A DNA stretch of 64,000 bases, taken from Mucilaginibacter glaciei. Its GTDB lineage: Bacteria; Bacteroidota; Bacteroidia; Sphingobacteriales; Sphingobacteriaceae. The DNA lies in NCBI RefSeq assembly GCF_014773245.1, contig NZ_JACWMX010000006.1, positions 271,382 to 335,381 on the forward strand. The letters are read 5' to 3'. Below, one piece after another: positions 24,974 through 33,325 of the stretch. Below the pieces are notes generated by a model. It did not search any database, had not been told where the DNA came from, and was given only the letters and a program-made list of their open reading frames with translations. The first letter of the stretch is position 1, and every line of letters begins with the position of its first letter. A program made the position numbers and the translations under genes.

Positions 24974-24985
24974 TTATCAGTTAAA
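24974..24985. repeat. 12-bp direct repeat, copy 1 (recombinase 3' end)
   Basis: TTATCAGTTAAA, overlapping the recombinase stop codon; an identical copy is at 26744-26755 beyond the recombinase upstream region. The pair brackets a 1.77-kb unit. Confidence 0.4.
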
Positions 24986-26432
24986 TAAAACTAAATATAT
25001 CCCCTGTCTTCGCGGTTCGAACTTTCAAATCCTCAAATGTGAATTTTTCGGGGTATATCGAACCAATCAGTTTCCGTTTTCCGTAATGATCAGATTTACA
25101 ATACAATGCATCAATAGAAGTAAGCTTCGCCATTGCGGAATCCAGCGTTTTCTCCACCTCGCTTACGCTCATGTTGTTAGTTCTCAACTCGCTGATCTTA
25201 CTTTCGAGTGTTATGATCTCCCGATCCGCTTCCACTTTCACCGCACGGAAATCAGCGGCATCTATATCATCATTCAATAACAGTTCCCTTGCCTTGGTTA
25301 CTTTGTTATTTAACGCGGTTATACGGTCTATAAACTGCTTCCTGCTGTTCCCGGTAGTTTGATGCTCGTTTTTATAAACGTCCAGTATAACCGATTTAAA
25401 CAGCGCAGCGGCATCTGGACTTAATACATAGTCTTTCAAATGTTCCTCAAATATGCTGTTAGCTTCTTCTGCCCGTGTCCTATACCCGCAGGTTGAGTTG
25501 CAGTGATAATAATGGTAATGGGCGGTTCTTCCTTTTGACGCACTGCCAGTAAGCACCTTACCGCACTTCGGGCAGTTTATAAAGCCTTTTAAAGCTAACA
25601 TATCCTGCGTTACGATCTTGGTCTTCAGTCTTCTTTTACGTCCTTCCAGCACATCCTGTACCTCGTAAAAAACGCTTGGCTTGATCAGCGGCTCATGCTG
25701 GCCGTCCACCATATAGCTTTCTTCCTCTTTTAGTTTAGGGATAACGATCTTCCCGATGTAAACCGGGTTTCGCAAAGCATGCCAGAAATTGTTCTTGCTG
25801 CATGGAAGCCCTTTTGCCTTTGCCTGTCTATAGATTTCCACCACTGTATTTTGGCCTATGCTCAATTCGTCAAACGCCCATTGCAGGACGGATGCTACCG
25901 GCTCATAGGGTACGATAGTTTTCCTTCCGCCATCTAATGTTCTGTTCTTATAGCCTACTGGTGCAGTCGCCATGTATCTGCCTTCCTTCCTTGCCCTGCG
26001 CATCCCGTAGAACACGTTTAAAGCCCGCCTGTCGTTCTCAATCTCCGGTGCTGTTAGATAGATCGCCAGCATCATCTTATTTTCAGGAACTTCCATATCA
26101 AGCGGCTGCTCGATGGCTTGTGGTTCTACTCCCAGTTTTTTTAAGGTAGCGATCATCTGGTAAGCATCAGGCGCGTTACGGCTGAAACGATCCCATTTGG
26201 TGAACAACACCAGGTCTGTCTTATTTTTCTGCTGGCGTAGGAAGCCGAGCAGCTTTGTCCATTCGGGGCGAATGAACGTTTTTGCCGAATGATCCTAAAA
26301 AATGATCTTCCGTACCGTTATCTTATTGATCTCGCAGTATTTTACTAATACCTCTTCCTGGTTACGCTGTGAGTAACCTTTGTCGGCTTGTTCATCGGTG
26401 CTTACACGTATATATAAATCTGCTGTTTTCAT
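24981..26432 (-). pseudogene. serine site-specific recombinase with an amber codon
   Basis: The minus frame from ATG 26432 reads MKTADLYIRVSTDEQADKGY, with nucleophile Ser11 in the resolvase motif YIRVSTDEQ, but codon 46 (26295-26297) is TAG; the same frame then continues DHSAKTF and KWDRFSRNAPDAY to a total of 484 codons. The later part has the recombinase domain, a zinc ribbon (CPKCGK...HCNSTCGYR) and a C-terminal coiled coil, so everything but this codon is intact. GTG 26210 restarts after the catalytic serine and cannot give an active enzyme. Such recombinases integrate or excise elements. It lies next to tRNA-Lys and behind a 46-aa gene. Confidence 0.88.
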
Positions 26433-26448
26433 GTCTTAAAGTTCTGAT

Positions 26449-26589
26449 TTACATTAATTTAGCAAAAAAATACATCAAATCCAAGACTTCTCGCGCTTTT
26501 TTTTCATCTATTTCGACCCCTGATTTTTTGAGGATCGCTACTGCATCGGCCGAGTTTATTTTCCGCTTTTCCTTTGTTCCAGTTTCCAT
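26449..26589 (-). CDS. small protein upstream of the recombinase (46 aa)
   Basis: METGTKEKRKINSADAVAIL...LMYFFAKLM, stop at 26449, 16 bases before the recombinase ATG, so co-transcribed. The NSADAVAILKKSGVEIDEKKA pattern is that of a small conserved protein which I remember lying directly before Bacteroidota serine recombinases; possibly a DNA-binding or directionality partner. Intact here. Confidence 0.65.
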   Translation of the reverse strand: METGTKEKRKINSADAVAILKKSGVEIDEKKAREVLDLMYFFAKLM

Positions 26590-26632
26590 TGTTTCCGATT
26601 AAGAAGCAATGATGAAGGATTTGGGAGAAACC

Positions 26633-26660
26633 TTATGACAAGCATTTCGGTACTACCGAA
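26633..26660. repeat. 20-bp repeat copy 1 plus palindrome
   Basis: TTATGACAAGCATTTCGGTA (26633-26652) is identical to 30975-30994. Both copies lie 40-44 bases upstream of a minus-strand start codon (46-aa gene here, mobC there). In this copy it leads into a perfect TTCGGT/ACCGAA dyad. Confidence 0.75.
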
Positions 26661-26743
26661 CAATAAGCTGACGGCTTCGGGCCGGGTTGGTCTTTATTAT
26701 ATCTGCACTAAAAAGCAACAATTAGTAATTAGTATTGATTTTG

Positions 26744-26755
26744 TTATCAGTTAAA
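26744..26755. repeat. 12-bp direct repeat, copy 2
   Basis: TTATCAGTTAAA, identical to 24974-24985 and in the same orientation. Confidence 0.4.
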
Positions 26756-26941
26756 CTAATAATTTATAAGACAGAGTTATAGGAATTGATTTTTTTTCAG
26801 CCAGCTATTTGTTTCTTTTCCGCAGGTGTAACGAGGTACAAGTTATTCCTGCTTTTCAGCGAGGCTGGCGGCGTAATGAATGTAGCGTGCATACGCGTGA
26901 TGTAATGAGCCGCTTGCCGCAGCTGCAATTCCCGAAGAAGG

Positions 26942-28138
26942 TTAAAGAACACTTGTCAGCTTGTGCCGCTCATAAACCCTTTTCGCTGCACCTAACAAAG
27001 CTTTTCCATTGCCCGACAACATCACTACGTCGCTATGATTGGCCTTATACCCATCTTTATACCTTACGTTGACATAAGCGTGTTTAAGCACACCAAAAAG
27101 GGATCGGTAAAGGTGGTAGTCCAAACCGAACACGGCGGTGATATCGGTTGTAAACATTTCAATAATGGCCAGCAGCCGTGACAGGTTGTGGTTATTGATA
27201 TCATAATTTAATACCGCACGTACTAAAGTAATAAGGACACATTCCGCACTTTGAAGAAGGCAGAATAACGCAGCGTTATCCGCTTCCTGCTTTAAATGAA
27301 ACTGAGCACCATTCCAAAAGTCCGTTGCCAGCTTATACCAGTGTTCCCATTGGTTTAGTGAGTTGTCATTTATAAGATCCGTCAAAGGCAAGGCAGACGG
27401 TCATAACAAATCTCCTGATAAATATGCGGGCGAACGGGTAAGCGCAGTATTCATAAACCGGTTGCCACGCTTTAAGCCGGTAAACAGCGCGGAGGAATGA
27501 TGTACCAAAGCGACTACGTTGGCTGTTTCCCTGCAACTGTCTTCTATCATCCCTGCCAGTCCCTGTGACTGCCGCTGTTCCTCGTTATCGGTCAGCACGA
27601 GCAGATAAAGTTTATTAAGAGGTGCAGCACCCAAATAGACAATTGCTTTTACCGAATTGATTTTATGAATGATGATCGATACAATGCTGCTGATCAACGC
27701 ACTTTGCTTTCCCTGCAAACCACTGTCAAGCTGGTACATCGAAACAGGGATTGCCTCCCTTTCTGCCGAAGACAGGTTAGCAGACAGCGAAAAAAGCACT
27801 TTTTCTTCCTTAACATCATTTCTTAGTGAAGGCTTTGCTGAAGTTCTTTGGAAAATGAACCAAGCGGCATCAAATAGTTTTTGCAGGTTTTCATTTACGG
27901 TAAGCAGATCTTCCGCTTCCATAAACTCCCCGGCGGGTTTAACCGAAAGGCCATACTCCAGCCAGTCATACAAGTGTTCCCTATATTGCGGCAGGTTATA
28001 CTTACCAAAGAAGGCTTCTAAAAATAGGTAAGGGTTAAGCTGCTGCTCTTTAGTGAGTGACAGGGGATAATAACTCCATGCTCTTTGTTCAAACGAAAGC
28101 GTTTCGTCCGTTACCGATACGTCAGGCTTCCCTTTCAT
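26942..28138 (-). pseudogene. HEPN-domain protein broken by an in-frame TGA
   Basis: One minus frame of 399 codons from ATG 28138 with TGA at codon 246 (27401-27403). The first part (YYPLSLTKEQQLNPYLFLEAFF, YNLPQYREHLYDWL) and the last part (LQSAECVLITLVRAVLNYDI, NNHNLSRLLAI, KHAYVNVRYKDGY) together match the Bacteroidota HEPN proteins I know, whose C-terminal HEPN bundle has this HNL-RLL and YxNxRYKD pattern. HEPN proteins are often RNases in defence or toxin systems. A restart at TTG 27391 would give the HEPN part alone (149 aa), which might still be made. No frameshift is present. Confidence 0.75.
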
Positions 28139-28204
28139 ATCCTTTAACAGGTGTACGGCTTCGACCAGGCTTATGGTCAGCTTGTGAAAATAGAGCAGGC
28201 CTGA

Positions 28205-29241
28205 CGGGCTACTTGCCTTTTACACTGAAACAGGTAGCCGGGAACTATGCAATTGATGTATGTTTAGATAGCAAATACAACAGTATTAAAGGGCAAACAC
28301 TTCTTAGTATCAACGGAATATCTCGTAAAGAACTGGTGCAAAAATGTGCGTTAGCAACAACCGGATTTCCCGAGCAACGCACGGCAACGGCACTCCGGCA
28401 GTTTGGTTATTTATATCCTTGGGCATCCAAATTAAAAACAACCTTTTTACTAAAAACTAACAATGGAAAATCGTTCAATATTACCGGGATAACACTAAAA
28501 GAATGGGATAATTATTTAGCGATTAAAGCTAATAAGGCAGATTGTGAAGAACGATTTTCCTATACACGACATAATGACGCCGGTTACATTAATGCATGTT
28601 CTTTTGACGTAAAGCCGAAAGGTAAATATAGCTTAGATTCTATCAAACATAAGATTGACGGTATTTTCAGGCAGATCAAACAAGATGGAGTGAATAAGTT
28701 GGTGATTGACATAAGCCATAATGAAGGTGGCAATTCATCTGTCGGCGACTATCTTATAAGTTATATATATGGCAAACCATATATGGATTATCAAACCAAT
28801 TGGAAAAGAAGTGACGAATATTTGCAACTGTTGAAGTCTTGGGGTATAGAAAATCCAAGCTACGCAGCTGAACCTGTGGGAAAAGTATTACGCTACCCAT
28901 CTGAACAAGTAAATCCGGAGATTGTGCCAAATACGTTTTCAGGTAAGGTGATAATTGTCATAGGCCCAGCAACTTTTTCGAGCGCACTATCCTTTGCAAC
29001 ATTGATCAGGGATAATCATATAGCTAAATTAATTGGCCAGACTCCTGTCAACGGACATCCTAACGGATTCGGTGAAATGTATTATACTAATTTGCCACAC
29101 ACACAGATATTTGTTCGTTTTGGGGTAAAAGAACATATCAGACCGGCTGGTAAAATTAGTGACAATAATCTTAGACCGGATGTCGCCCTTACAGAATCAC
29201 AAATGATGGATATTGATAAACTGGTTCGACAAAACTACTAA
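28205..29241 (+). pseudogene. S41-type peptidase lacking its N-terminal region
   Basis: The + frame is recognisable from about 28205 (GYLPFTLKQVAGNYAI) to the stop at 29241: PDZ-like region, SFDVKPKGKYSLDSI, DGVNKLVIDISHNEGGNSS, and the catalytic serine region GPATFSSALSFAT, a pattern of Bacteroidota S41 C-terminal processing-type peptidases. The helical N-terminal 80-100 residues of such proteins and any signal peptide are missing; the frame before 28205 is antisense to the HEPN gene. A junction near 28.18-28.21 kb therefore removed its 5' end. Probably non-functional. Confidence 0.75.
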
Positions 29242-29251
29242 TCTATAAACC

Positions 29252-29268
29252 ATTCGCAAATCGCGAAT
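29252..29268. repeat. hairpin ATTCGC/GCGAAT
   Basis: 6-bp stem ATTCGC-AAATC-GCGAAT just after the peptidase stop and before the relaxase end. A hairpin with the arms in opposite order, GCGAAT-GAAA-ATTCGC, lies at 31015-31030 on the other side of the mob genes. Confidence 0.4.
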
Positions 29269-29293
29269 TAGTCGATTTGGGTTGCACATTTGT

Positions 29294-30562
29294 TCACCGT
29301 TTATTTGTCCTTGCTTTTCGTTGCTTGTGCCTGTTCCTGCCATGAATAGCCTCATCATCTATATCATCCGCTATCTCAATACCGGGATAACTTTGTAAAT
29401 CAGTATCAGCATAACTATTGCCGTCAGTGTCAATAGAACTATATTCCTCCATCTCCTTGTAACTGCCTGCTGATTGTTCGCTTTGTTCTCCAAGGCCGTT
29501 ATCCTTTGTAGGGCCTGTTGCTGGCTGGCTGTCATTTCCCTGAGGAATTTCGTATTGGCTGTCGCGTTGAGCTGCATCTGTTCTAGCGTTTGAATCAGTA
29601 ACGCCCGCTCTTCGTCCACTTGTGGATTGTTCTTCTCCTGGCTTTCCTGTACCTGTTGTATATGCTCCGTACTTTGCTTTTGTGCGATGGTTTGCAAGGC
29701 TAATTGCCTTGCTGTCTCTGTCTTGCTCATAGTCTATATATTTGATCAGCTACGCCCATTTAAACCGGTTACCTAATGCCTGCCCTTTGATCTTAAAGTC
29801 ATTGATAAAATAAGTTATCCCGCTTATCCTGCCGGTGCTGGCCTGGTTAAAGAGAAGTGATATACCCGCTTGCTCGCTGCGGCTGATAAACTCCTGTAAG
29901 GTGAGTTTTCTCTCGTAGATGATCGGCTCAAGCAAAGCCTGTAAAAGGCTTTTGTCAGAAGGGATACCTGTACGGACAGTTTTTTCAATCTCGTTCTTAG
30001 TCAGTGACCGTTGGGTTGCACGGTTACGCTGCTCTGTTGTTCTCTTGCTGTAAAGTTCGGCTGTTATGTCGTTACCCGGCTCGCGGGTTATAAAGTTCTA
30101 CTGCTGCAAGGTTCCGCTGTTATCCTGCGCTAATGATACCAGGTTATATTGTTCTTCCAAACTCCTCAATACCGAAAGGCTTTTACGGTAATTATTGCTG
30201 TCTGATACCACACTGCCGTCATACCTGATGCGGTTAACCAGTAAGTGAACATGCGGGTGGTCTGCATCATGATGCCGTACGATCAGGTACTGGTTATCAT
30301 CGTAACCCATGGCTTTCATATAGTCAAAAGCAATGTCCAGTAAATTCGCATTAGTCAGGTTAGATGGTTTCTCGTCATTAGAAAAGTTGAGGCTGGTGTG
30401 CCAGACATATTTGCCCAATGCCGGCCGCAGCTGCCTGATCAGTTCTACCTCTTTCTTTATATCGCCCGGCAATATGGAAATGAAGCTGGTGGCTAATAAC
30501 TCCGCCCGCTGCTTCCTATCCGGGTGGTTCAACTTTTTTAGATTATAAGCTAACGCACCCAT
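29294..30562 (-). pseudogene. mobA: MobA-type relaxase with two amber codons
   Basis: The minus frame from ATG 30562 starts MGALAYNLKKLNHPDRKQ and has the relaxase HUH motif HPHVHLLVNRI with upstream NQYLIVRHHDADH. TAG interrupts at codon 155 (30098-30100) and again at codon 271 (29750-29752), yet the same frame reads on (ELYSKRTTEQRNRATQRS; IDYEQDRDSKAISLANHRT; IEIADDIDDEAIHGRNR) to TGA at 29294, 423 codons, near the usual length. The nicking domain before the first TAG may still be produced. A second gene (29371-29730) is read in another frame inside its 3' part. Follows mobC by 19 bases. Confidence 0.85.
29371..29730 (-). CDS. coiled-coil/TM protein overprinted in the relaxase gene
   Basis: 119 residues starting MSKTETARQLALQTIAQKQ: a long amphipathic coiled coil (about 15-90) and a C-terminal membrane segment (about 94-116, IVLLTLTAIVMLILIYKV). 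It is read one frame off the relaxase, whose own frame continues through the same DNA and beyond. Overlapping mob genes are known: RSF1010 mobB lies inside mobA in another frame and encodes a membrane-associated transfer protein. I infer a similar role. Unlike the relaxase, this frame has no stop codon. Confidence 0.65.
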   Translation of the reverse strand: MSKTETARQLALQTIAQKQSTEHIQQVQESQEKNNPQVDEERALLIQTLEQMQLNATANTKFLREMTASQQQALQRITALENKANNQQAVTRRWRNIVLLTLTAIVMLILIYKVIPVLR

Positions 30563-30581
30563 AAAGTTTGATCCGAACTTT

Positions 30582-30935
30582 TCAACAGCGATAATCTAAT
30601 AAATGTTGAATGATGGTTTGCTGCTGGGCAAAGAGTGCAATCAATACCTGTAGCAATCCTACCGCTAGTTTGCCGGAGTTCACCTGCCTGGTCAGTTGAT
30701 TCAGGTTTACGCCGATACGGTTGAGTTCCGCGTATAATTGGACAGTGATTTTCGGAGTTACAGCTTTAGGGTAGTTGCCCGAGAAAAGACGATTCCGGAC
30801 CAACACGGAAACATGCTGGCTGCACATGATACTGAGTTGTTCCAATTGCTTTAACTCGCCTTCGGTCAGGCGAACTACCAATACTTTTGATAGCTTCTGT
30901 TCTTTCTCTTTTTTAGGCCGGGCCATTTTGCTCAT
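30582..30935 (-). CDS. mobC: MobC-type relaxosome accessory protein
   Basis: 117 residues, MSKMARPKKEKEQKL... An Arg/Lys-rich start, then a ribbon-helix-helix-like region (KVLVVRLTEGELKQLEQLS) and the MobC signature LNRIGVNLNQLTRQVNSGK. Such proteins bind oriT and help the relaxase. It is intact, unlike its partner relaxase gene 19 bases downstream. Copy 2 of the 20-bp repeat lies 39 bases upstream and the candidate oriT further upstream. Confidence 0.85.
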   Translation of the reverse strand: MSKMARPKKEKEQKLSKVLVVRLTEGELKQLEQLSIMCSQHVSVLVRNRLFSGNYPKAVTPKITVQLYAELNRIGVNLNQLTRQVNSGKLAVGLLQVLIALFAQQQTIIQHLLDYRC

Positions 30936-30974
30936 TTTGATTCGTAAGCAAAACTGCGGGTTAGGGAAAATCTT

Positions 30975-30994
30975 TTATGACAAGCATTTCGGTA
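30975..30994. repeat. 20-bp repeat copy 2 upstream of mobC
   Basis: TTATGACAAGCATTTCGGTA, identical to 26633-26652. The palindrome next to copy 1 is not preserved here (TTCGGTAGTACAGAA). A shared promoter/operator or relaxosome-binding site are both possible. Confidence 0.75.
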
Positions 30995-31014
30995 GTACAG
31001 AAACATAAATATGG

Positions 31015-31140
31015 GCGAATGAAAATTCGCACAATACTTTCCCATTGTTTTTAAGTGTCTGCGGAACGGAGTGAGGTAGCAATCATGAGCATAGCGAACC
31101 CGAAGGCAAGTCGTTTTGGTATAACCAAAACATAACTTGC
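31015..31140. other. candidate origin of transfer (oriT)
   Basis: Upstream of mobC, away from other genes. A hairpin GCGAAT-GAAA-ATTCGC (31015-31030) is followed by a perfect 8-bp dyad GTTTTGGT-ATA-ACCAAAAC (31113-31131) and, directly after it, ATAACTTGC (31132-31140). A dyad abutting a short nic-like sequence next to mobC/mobA is the usual oriT layout of MOBP-type elements. The nick position is inferred only. Confidence 0.5.
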
Positions 31141-31266
31141 TTTAGACTATTTAGGGATTCAATATCAATTAGAATCGACGTTGAATTGGATTAAAAAAGT
31201 TAAAGCTATAATGAATAAAGTCTTGCTTTTATAAATTGGCAATTAAAGAAGATATTTACTTTCTCT

Positions 31267-31354
31267 ATCGCGAGCTGGCAGTATGATCGATTGCGGCAGT
31301 CTTGAAAACTGTTGAATGTAACAAGTCCTGGGGTTCAAAACCCTATCTCTCCGC
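31267..31354 (+). pseudogene. degenerate tRNA-Ser(TGA)
   Basis: Aligns over its whole length with tRNA-Ser: anticodon arm GCAGT-CTTGAAA-ACTGT (anticodon TGA), long variable arm, T-arm TGGGG-TTCAAAA-CCCTA, 3' acceptor TCTCTCC, then G and CCA. The 5' acceptor CGCGAGC mismatches the 3' strand at three of seven pairs, and the D-arm and variable arm are altered. Unlike the three intact tRNAs here it has CCA encoded. Probably a damaged copy, perhaps left by integration at a tRNA-Ser. Confidence 0.75.
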
Positions 31355-31376
31355 CAAATCAACTATCAATAATTAT

Positions 31377-31413
31377 CAAAACCCTTTAAATCGTTGATTT
31401 AAAGGGTTTTTTG
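31377..31413 (+). terminator. strong terminator after the tRNA-Ser relic
   Basis: Perfect 14-bp stem AAACCCTTTAAATC/GATTTAAAGGGTTT with a GTT loop (31377-31407), then TTTGTTTTT. Confidence 0.88.
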
Positions 31414-31595
31414 TTTTTGATTCATCATCAAAAAATGTGCTATTTCGCATTATTATTGTGCGTCAGTGGTGTAGTCCTTTAATTTGAGGCCAACATTGAT
31501 GGAGGAATCGTTCCGGCTGAATTGTCCCCGTTGTAGCATAATCAATCTTTGCAATCCTAGTTGAATTGGATTTCATGGCATTTATAATGACAATA
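31414..31595. other. short non-coding stretch between island and EPS-side genes
   Basis: No gene seen. Contains TTGAATTGGATT (31559-31573 area), also present at about 31180, a weak 12-base direct repeat on either side of the tRNA-Ser relic. Confidence 0.35.
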
Positions 31596-32744
31596 CTAAT
31601 TCATCAACCCTTTTAAATAACTATCGTAGGCGGCTTTCTTCTGATAATTCATATCAAAAAGCAGTCTAAAATCATTTTTTCCAGACAATGTTGCTTCGCT
31701 GTAAGCGTCGCTGAACTGCCAGGTTGTTATACCAAATTGTTGTACTTTCGGGACCACTTCTCTATATGTTTTTGCAAGAAATTGGTATTTTTCTGCTTGT
31801 AACGTTTTAAAGTTTTCTGAAAAAACGAACAAGGGGTTATTTGATGGATTTACGGAAATATCCAGTTCAGATATGTGAATCAATAAGCCTGTTGCAGCAA
31901 ACTGTCTAAGAGATTCTTTAATGTTTTTATTATCGGTAGTTAGATTGATATGCATTTGAATGCCGATTCCGGAAATAGTGCCGCCAGCATTTTTTACGCT
32001 GTTTACAATAGATATTACAGATTTTATTTTGGCATCGTTCCATCCGCCATTATCGTTACCATAATCGTTATAAAATAATAAAGATGCCGGGTCCGCTTCA
32101 TGAGCATATTTAAACGCCCTAACGATATAATTGGCCCCTAAGTGTTGTCGCCATAAACTTCCGGTGCCGGGGCCATATTTGTCTTTATCTGTAAGCGAAC
32201 CATCATTATCGTCGATAGCTTCGTTAACCACATCCCATGATTTAACCTTACCCTTGTAGTGGGAAACCATTGCAGTGATATGATTTTTAAATATCCCTTC
32301 CCAGGCAGTTGAATCGCCCGAAAAACTTTTAACCCAGTTTGGTAGTGCGTGCTGCCATACGAGCGTATGCCCGTGCACCCGTTGATTGTGTGATAGCGCA
32401 AAATCAACCATTGCATCTCCAGCTGAAAAATCAAAATTATTTTGCTTCCACTCCACCCGGTCAAATTTCATTGCACTCTCTGGCGTAATGCTGCTAAACT
32501 CATTGCCTAAAATTGTTGAGTAGGTTTTGTTGGTATTCATCGGCGAATCGTCGACAGCAGTCCCCACCGGAAATGATGCCGAGTTTCTTAATGTTGGAGT
32601 TACAGCAGTTGGAGTGGGGTTAGTGGTTTCTGTAAACCGCGTCGTTGGAATTATAAAAGGGTCTTTTTTAATACAACTACTTCCAAACAATAATAAACCT
32701 ATTAGGAATAAAAAAAATCCAAAAAATTTTAAAAATCTCCCCAT
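31596..32744 (-). CDS. GH10 endo-beta-1,4-xylanase-type lipoprotein
   Basis: 382 residues. Signal with lipobox ending FGSSC (Cys24), a Thr/Pro-rich linker (residues 34-52), then the GH10 barrel: acid/base Glu175 in WDVVNEAIDD and nucleophile Glu293 in HISELDI, plus VHGHTLVWQHALP and TTWQFSDAYS. It cleaves beta-1,4-xylan-like chains and is probably anchored at the outer membrane. Its place beside an EPS locus allows a role in processing or turnover of the cell's own polymer, as well as plant xylan use. The gene is monocistronic or follows the lipoprotein gene beyond a terminator. Confidence 0.93.
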   Translation of the reverse strand: MGRFLKFFGFFLFLIGLLLFGSSCIKKDPFIIPTTRFTETTNPTPTAVTPTLRNSASFPVGTAVDDSPMNTNKTYSTILGNEFSSITPESAMKFDRVEWKQNNFDFSAGDAMVDFALSHNQRVHGHTLVWQHALPNWVKSFSGDSTAWEGIFKNHITAMVSHYKGKVKSWDVVNEAIDDNDGSLTDKDKYGPGTGSLWRQHLGANYIVRAFKYAHEADPASLLFYNDYGNDNGGWNDAKIKSVISIVNSVKNAGGTISGIGIQMHINLTTDNKNIKESLRQFAATGLLIHISELDISVNPSNNPLFVFSENFKTLQAEKYQFLAKTYREVVPKVQQFGITTWQFSDAYSEATLSGKNDFRLLFDMNYQKKAAYDSYLKGLMN

Positions 32745-32822
32745 AACATCAAACCATTTAAATGTTTGGTTGTATACGGGGCGATAAATTGGGATGTTGT
32801 GTTATTTCAAATTATATTACGC

Positions 32823-32852
32823 CAAAAACCCCTCTGGAATTAACCGAGGGGT
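32823..32852 (-). terminator. terminator of the 132-aa lipoprotein gene
   Basis: On the minus strand ACCCCTC-11 nt-GAGGGGT followed by TTTTT. It separates the lipoprotein gene from the GH10 gene. Confidence 0.75.
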
Positions 32853-32889
32853 ATAATTTTAATAAATTATTAGATGATATAAATTTTAA

Positions 32890-33288
32890 TCAATCTTTTA
32901 TAGTATACTGAAAATCTGCAGCCAGGCCATTTCCAACTCGTTTTACTGAATCAAGGCCAAGTCTTACAGCTTTGTAGCCAAGAGTAATATTTAAGTTGGT
33001 AGCGTTAGGCGCGGTTGCTCTAATAATTATCCTACTCCCTACGCGTGGACTGAAGCCAAATATAAAATTCGAAACGCTATTGGTGGTTATGTTTTGTATT
33101 GTGTCAGGTAGCCCCAAACTAGAAACTTCTAAAATATTAAGATTATATTTTGCAGTTGCGTTACTTACAATTCTGAATACGCCGTTGGCTTTGTCAGAGT
33201 TTTCCTGATCATTGATTTGTTGCTTGTCTTTTTTACAACTCCAAAGACAAGCAGATGCCAAAAGAATTAGGGTCAATGTTTTTTTCAT
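32890..33288 (-). CDS. small lipoprotein at the end of the EPS region
   Basis: 132 residues with lipobox CLWSC (Cys18) followed by KKDKQQ. The mature region (GVFRIVSNATAKYNLNILEV...) is a small beta domain resembling DUF4397-like lipoproteins of Bacteroidota. Placed downstream of the Alg13-like gene by 37 bases, on the same strand, and closed by a terminator, so it may be the last gene of that transcript. Function unknown. Confidence 0.65.
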   Translation of the reverse strand: MKKTLTLILLASACLWSCKKDKQQINDQENSDKANGVFRIVSNATAKYNLNILEVSSLGLPDTIQNITTNSVSNFIFGFSPRVGSRIIIRATAPNATNLNITLGYKAVRLGLDSVKRVGNGLAADFQYTIKD

Positions 33289-33325
33289 AATTAATGTTTA
33301 TATAAATATTTATAAAAGATAGGTT

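Larger units (their letters stand above)
26590..26941. other. gap between recombinase unit and HEPN gene
   Basis: No supported gene. Holds copy 1 of a 20-bp repeat (26633-26652), the perfect palindrome TTCGGT-ACT-ACCGAA (26646-26660) and direct repeat copy 2 (26744-26755). A + frame of 87 codons from 26809 is antisense to HEPN sequence and unlike a protein. On the minus strand a 31-codon frame MHATFITPPASLKSR... (26890 to about 26800) may be decayed coding. Confidence 0.5.

Noticed and set aside
26809..27072. 87-residue + strand ORF
   Set aside because: Antisense to the HEPN coding region and without a promoter or protein-like composition.
28057..28204. N-terminal 50 codons of the open frame leading into the S41 peptidase
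   Set aside because: Antisense to the HEPN gene; peptidase similarity starts only at about 28205, so this is not its real N-terminus.
24981..30562. Genetic code change or programmed stop-codon read-through as the reason for four in-frame stops
   Set aside because: Ordinary genes in the window end in TAG and TGA, and the affected genes form a single mobile island; decay or sequence error is simpler. Kept only as an item to test.
31267..31354. Functional tRNA-Ser(TGA)
   Set aside because: Three of seven acceptor pairs are broken and D/variable arms are altered; called a pseudogene.
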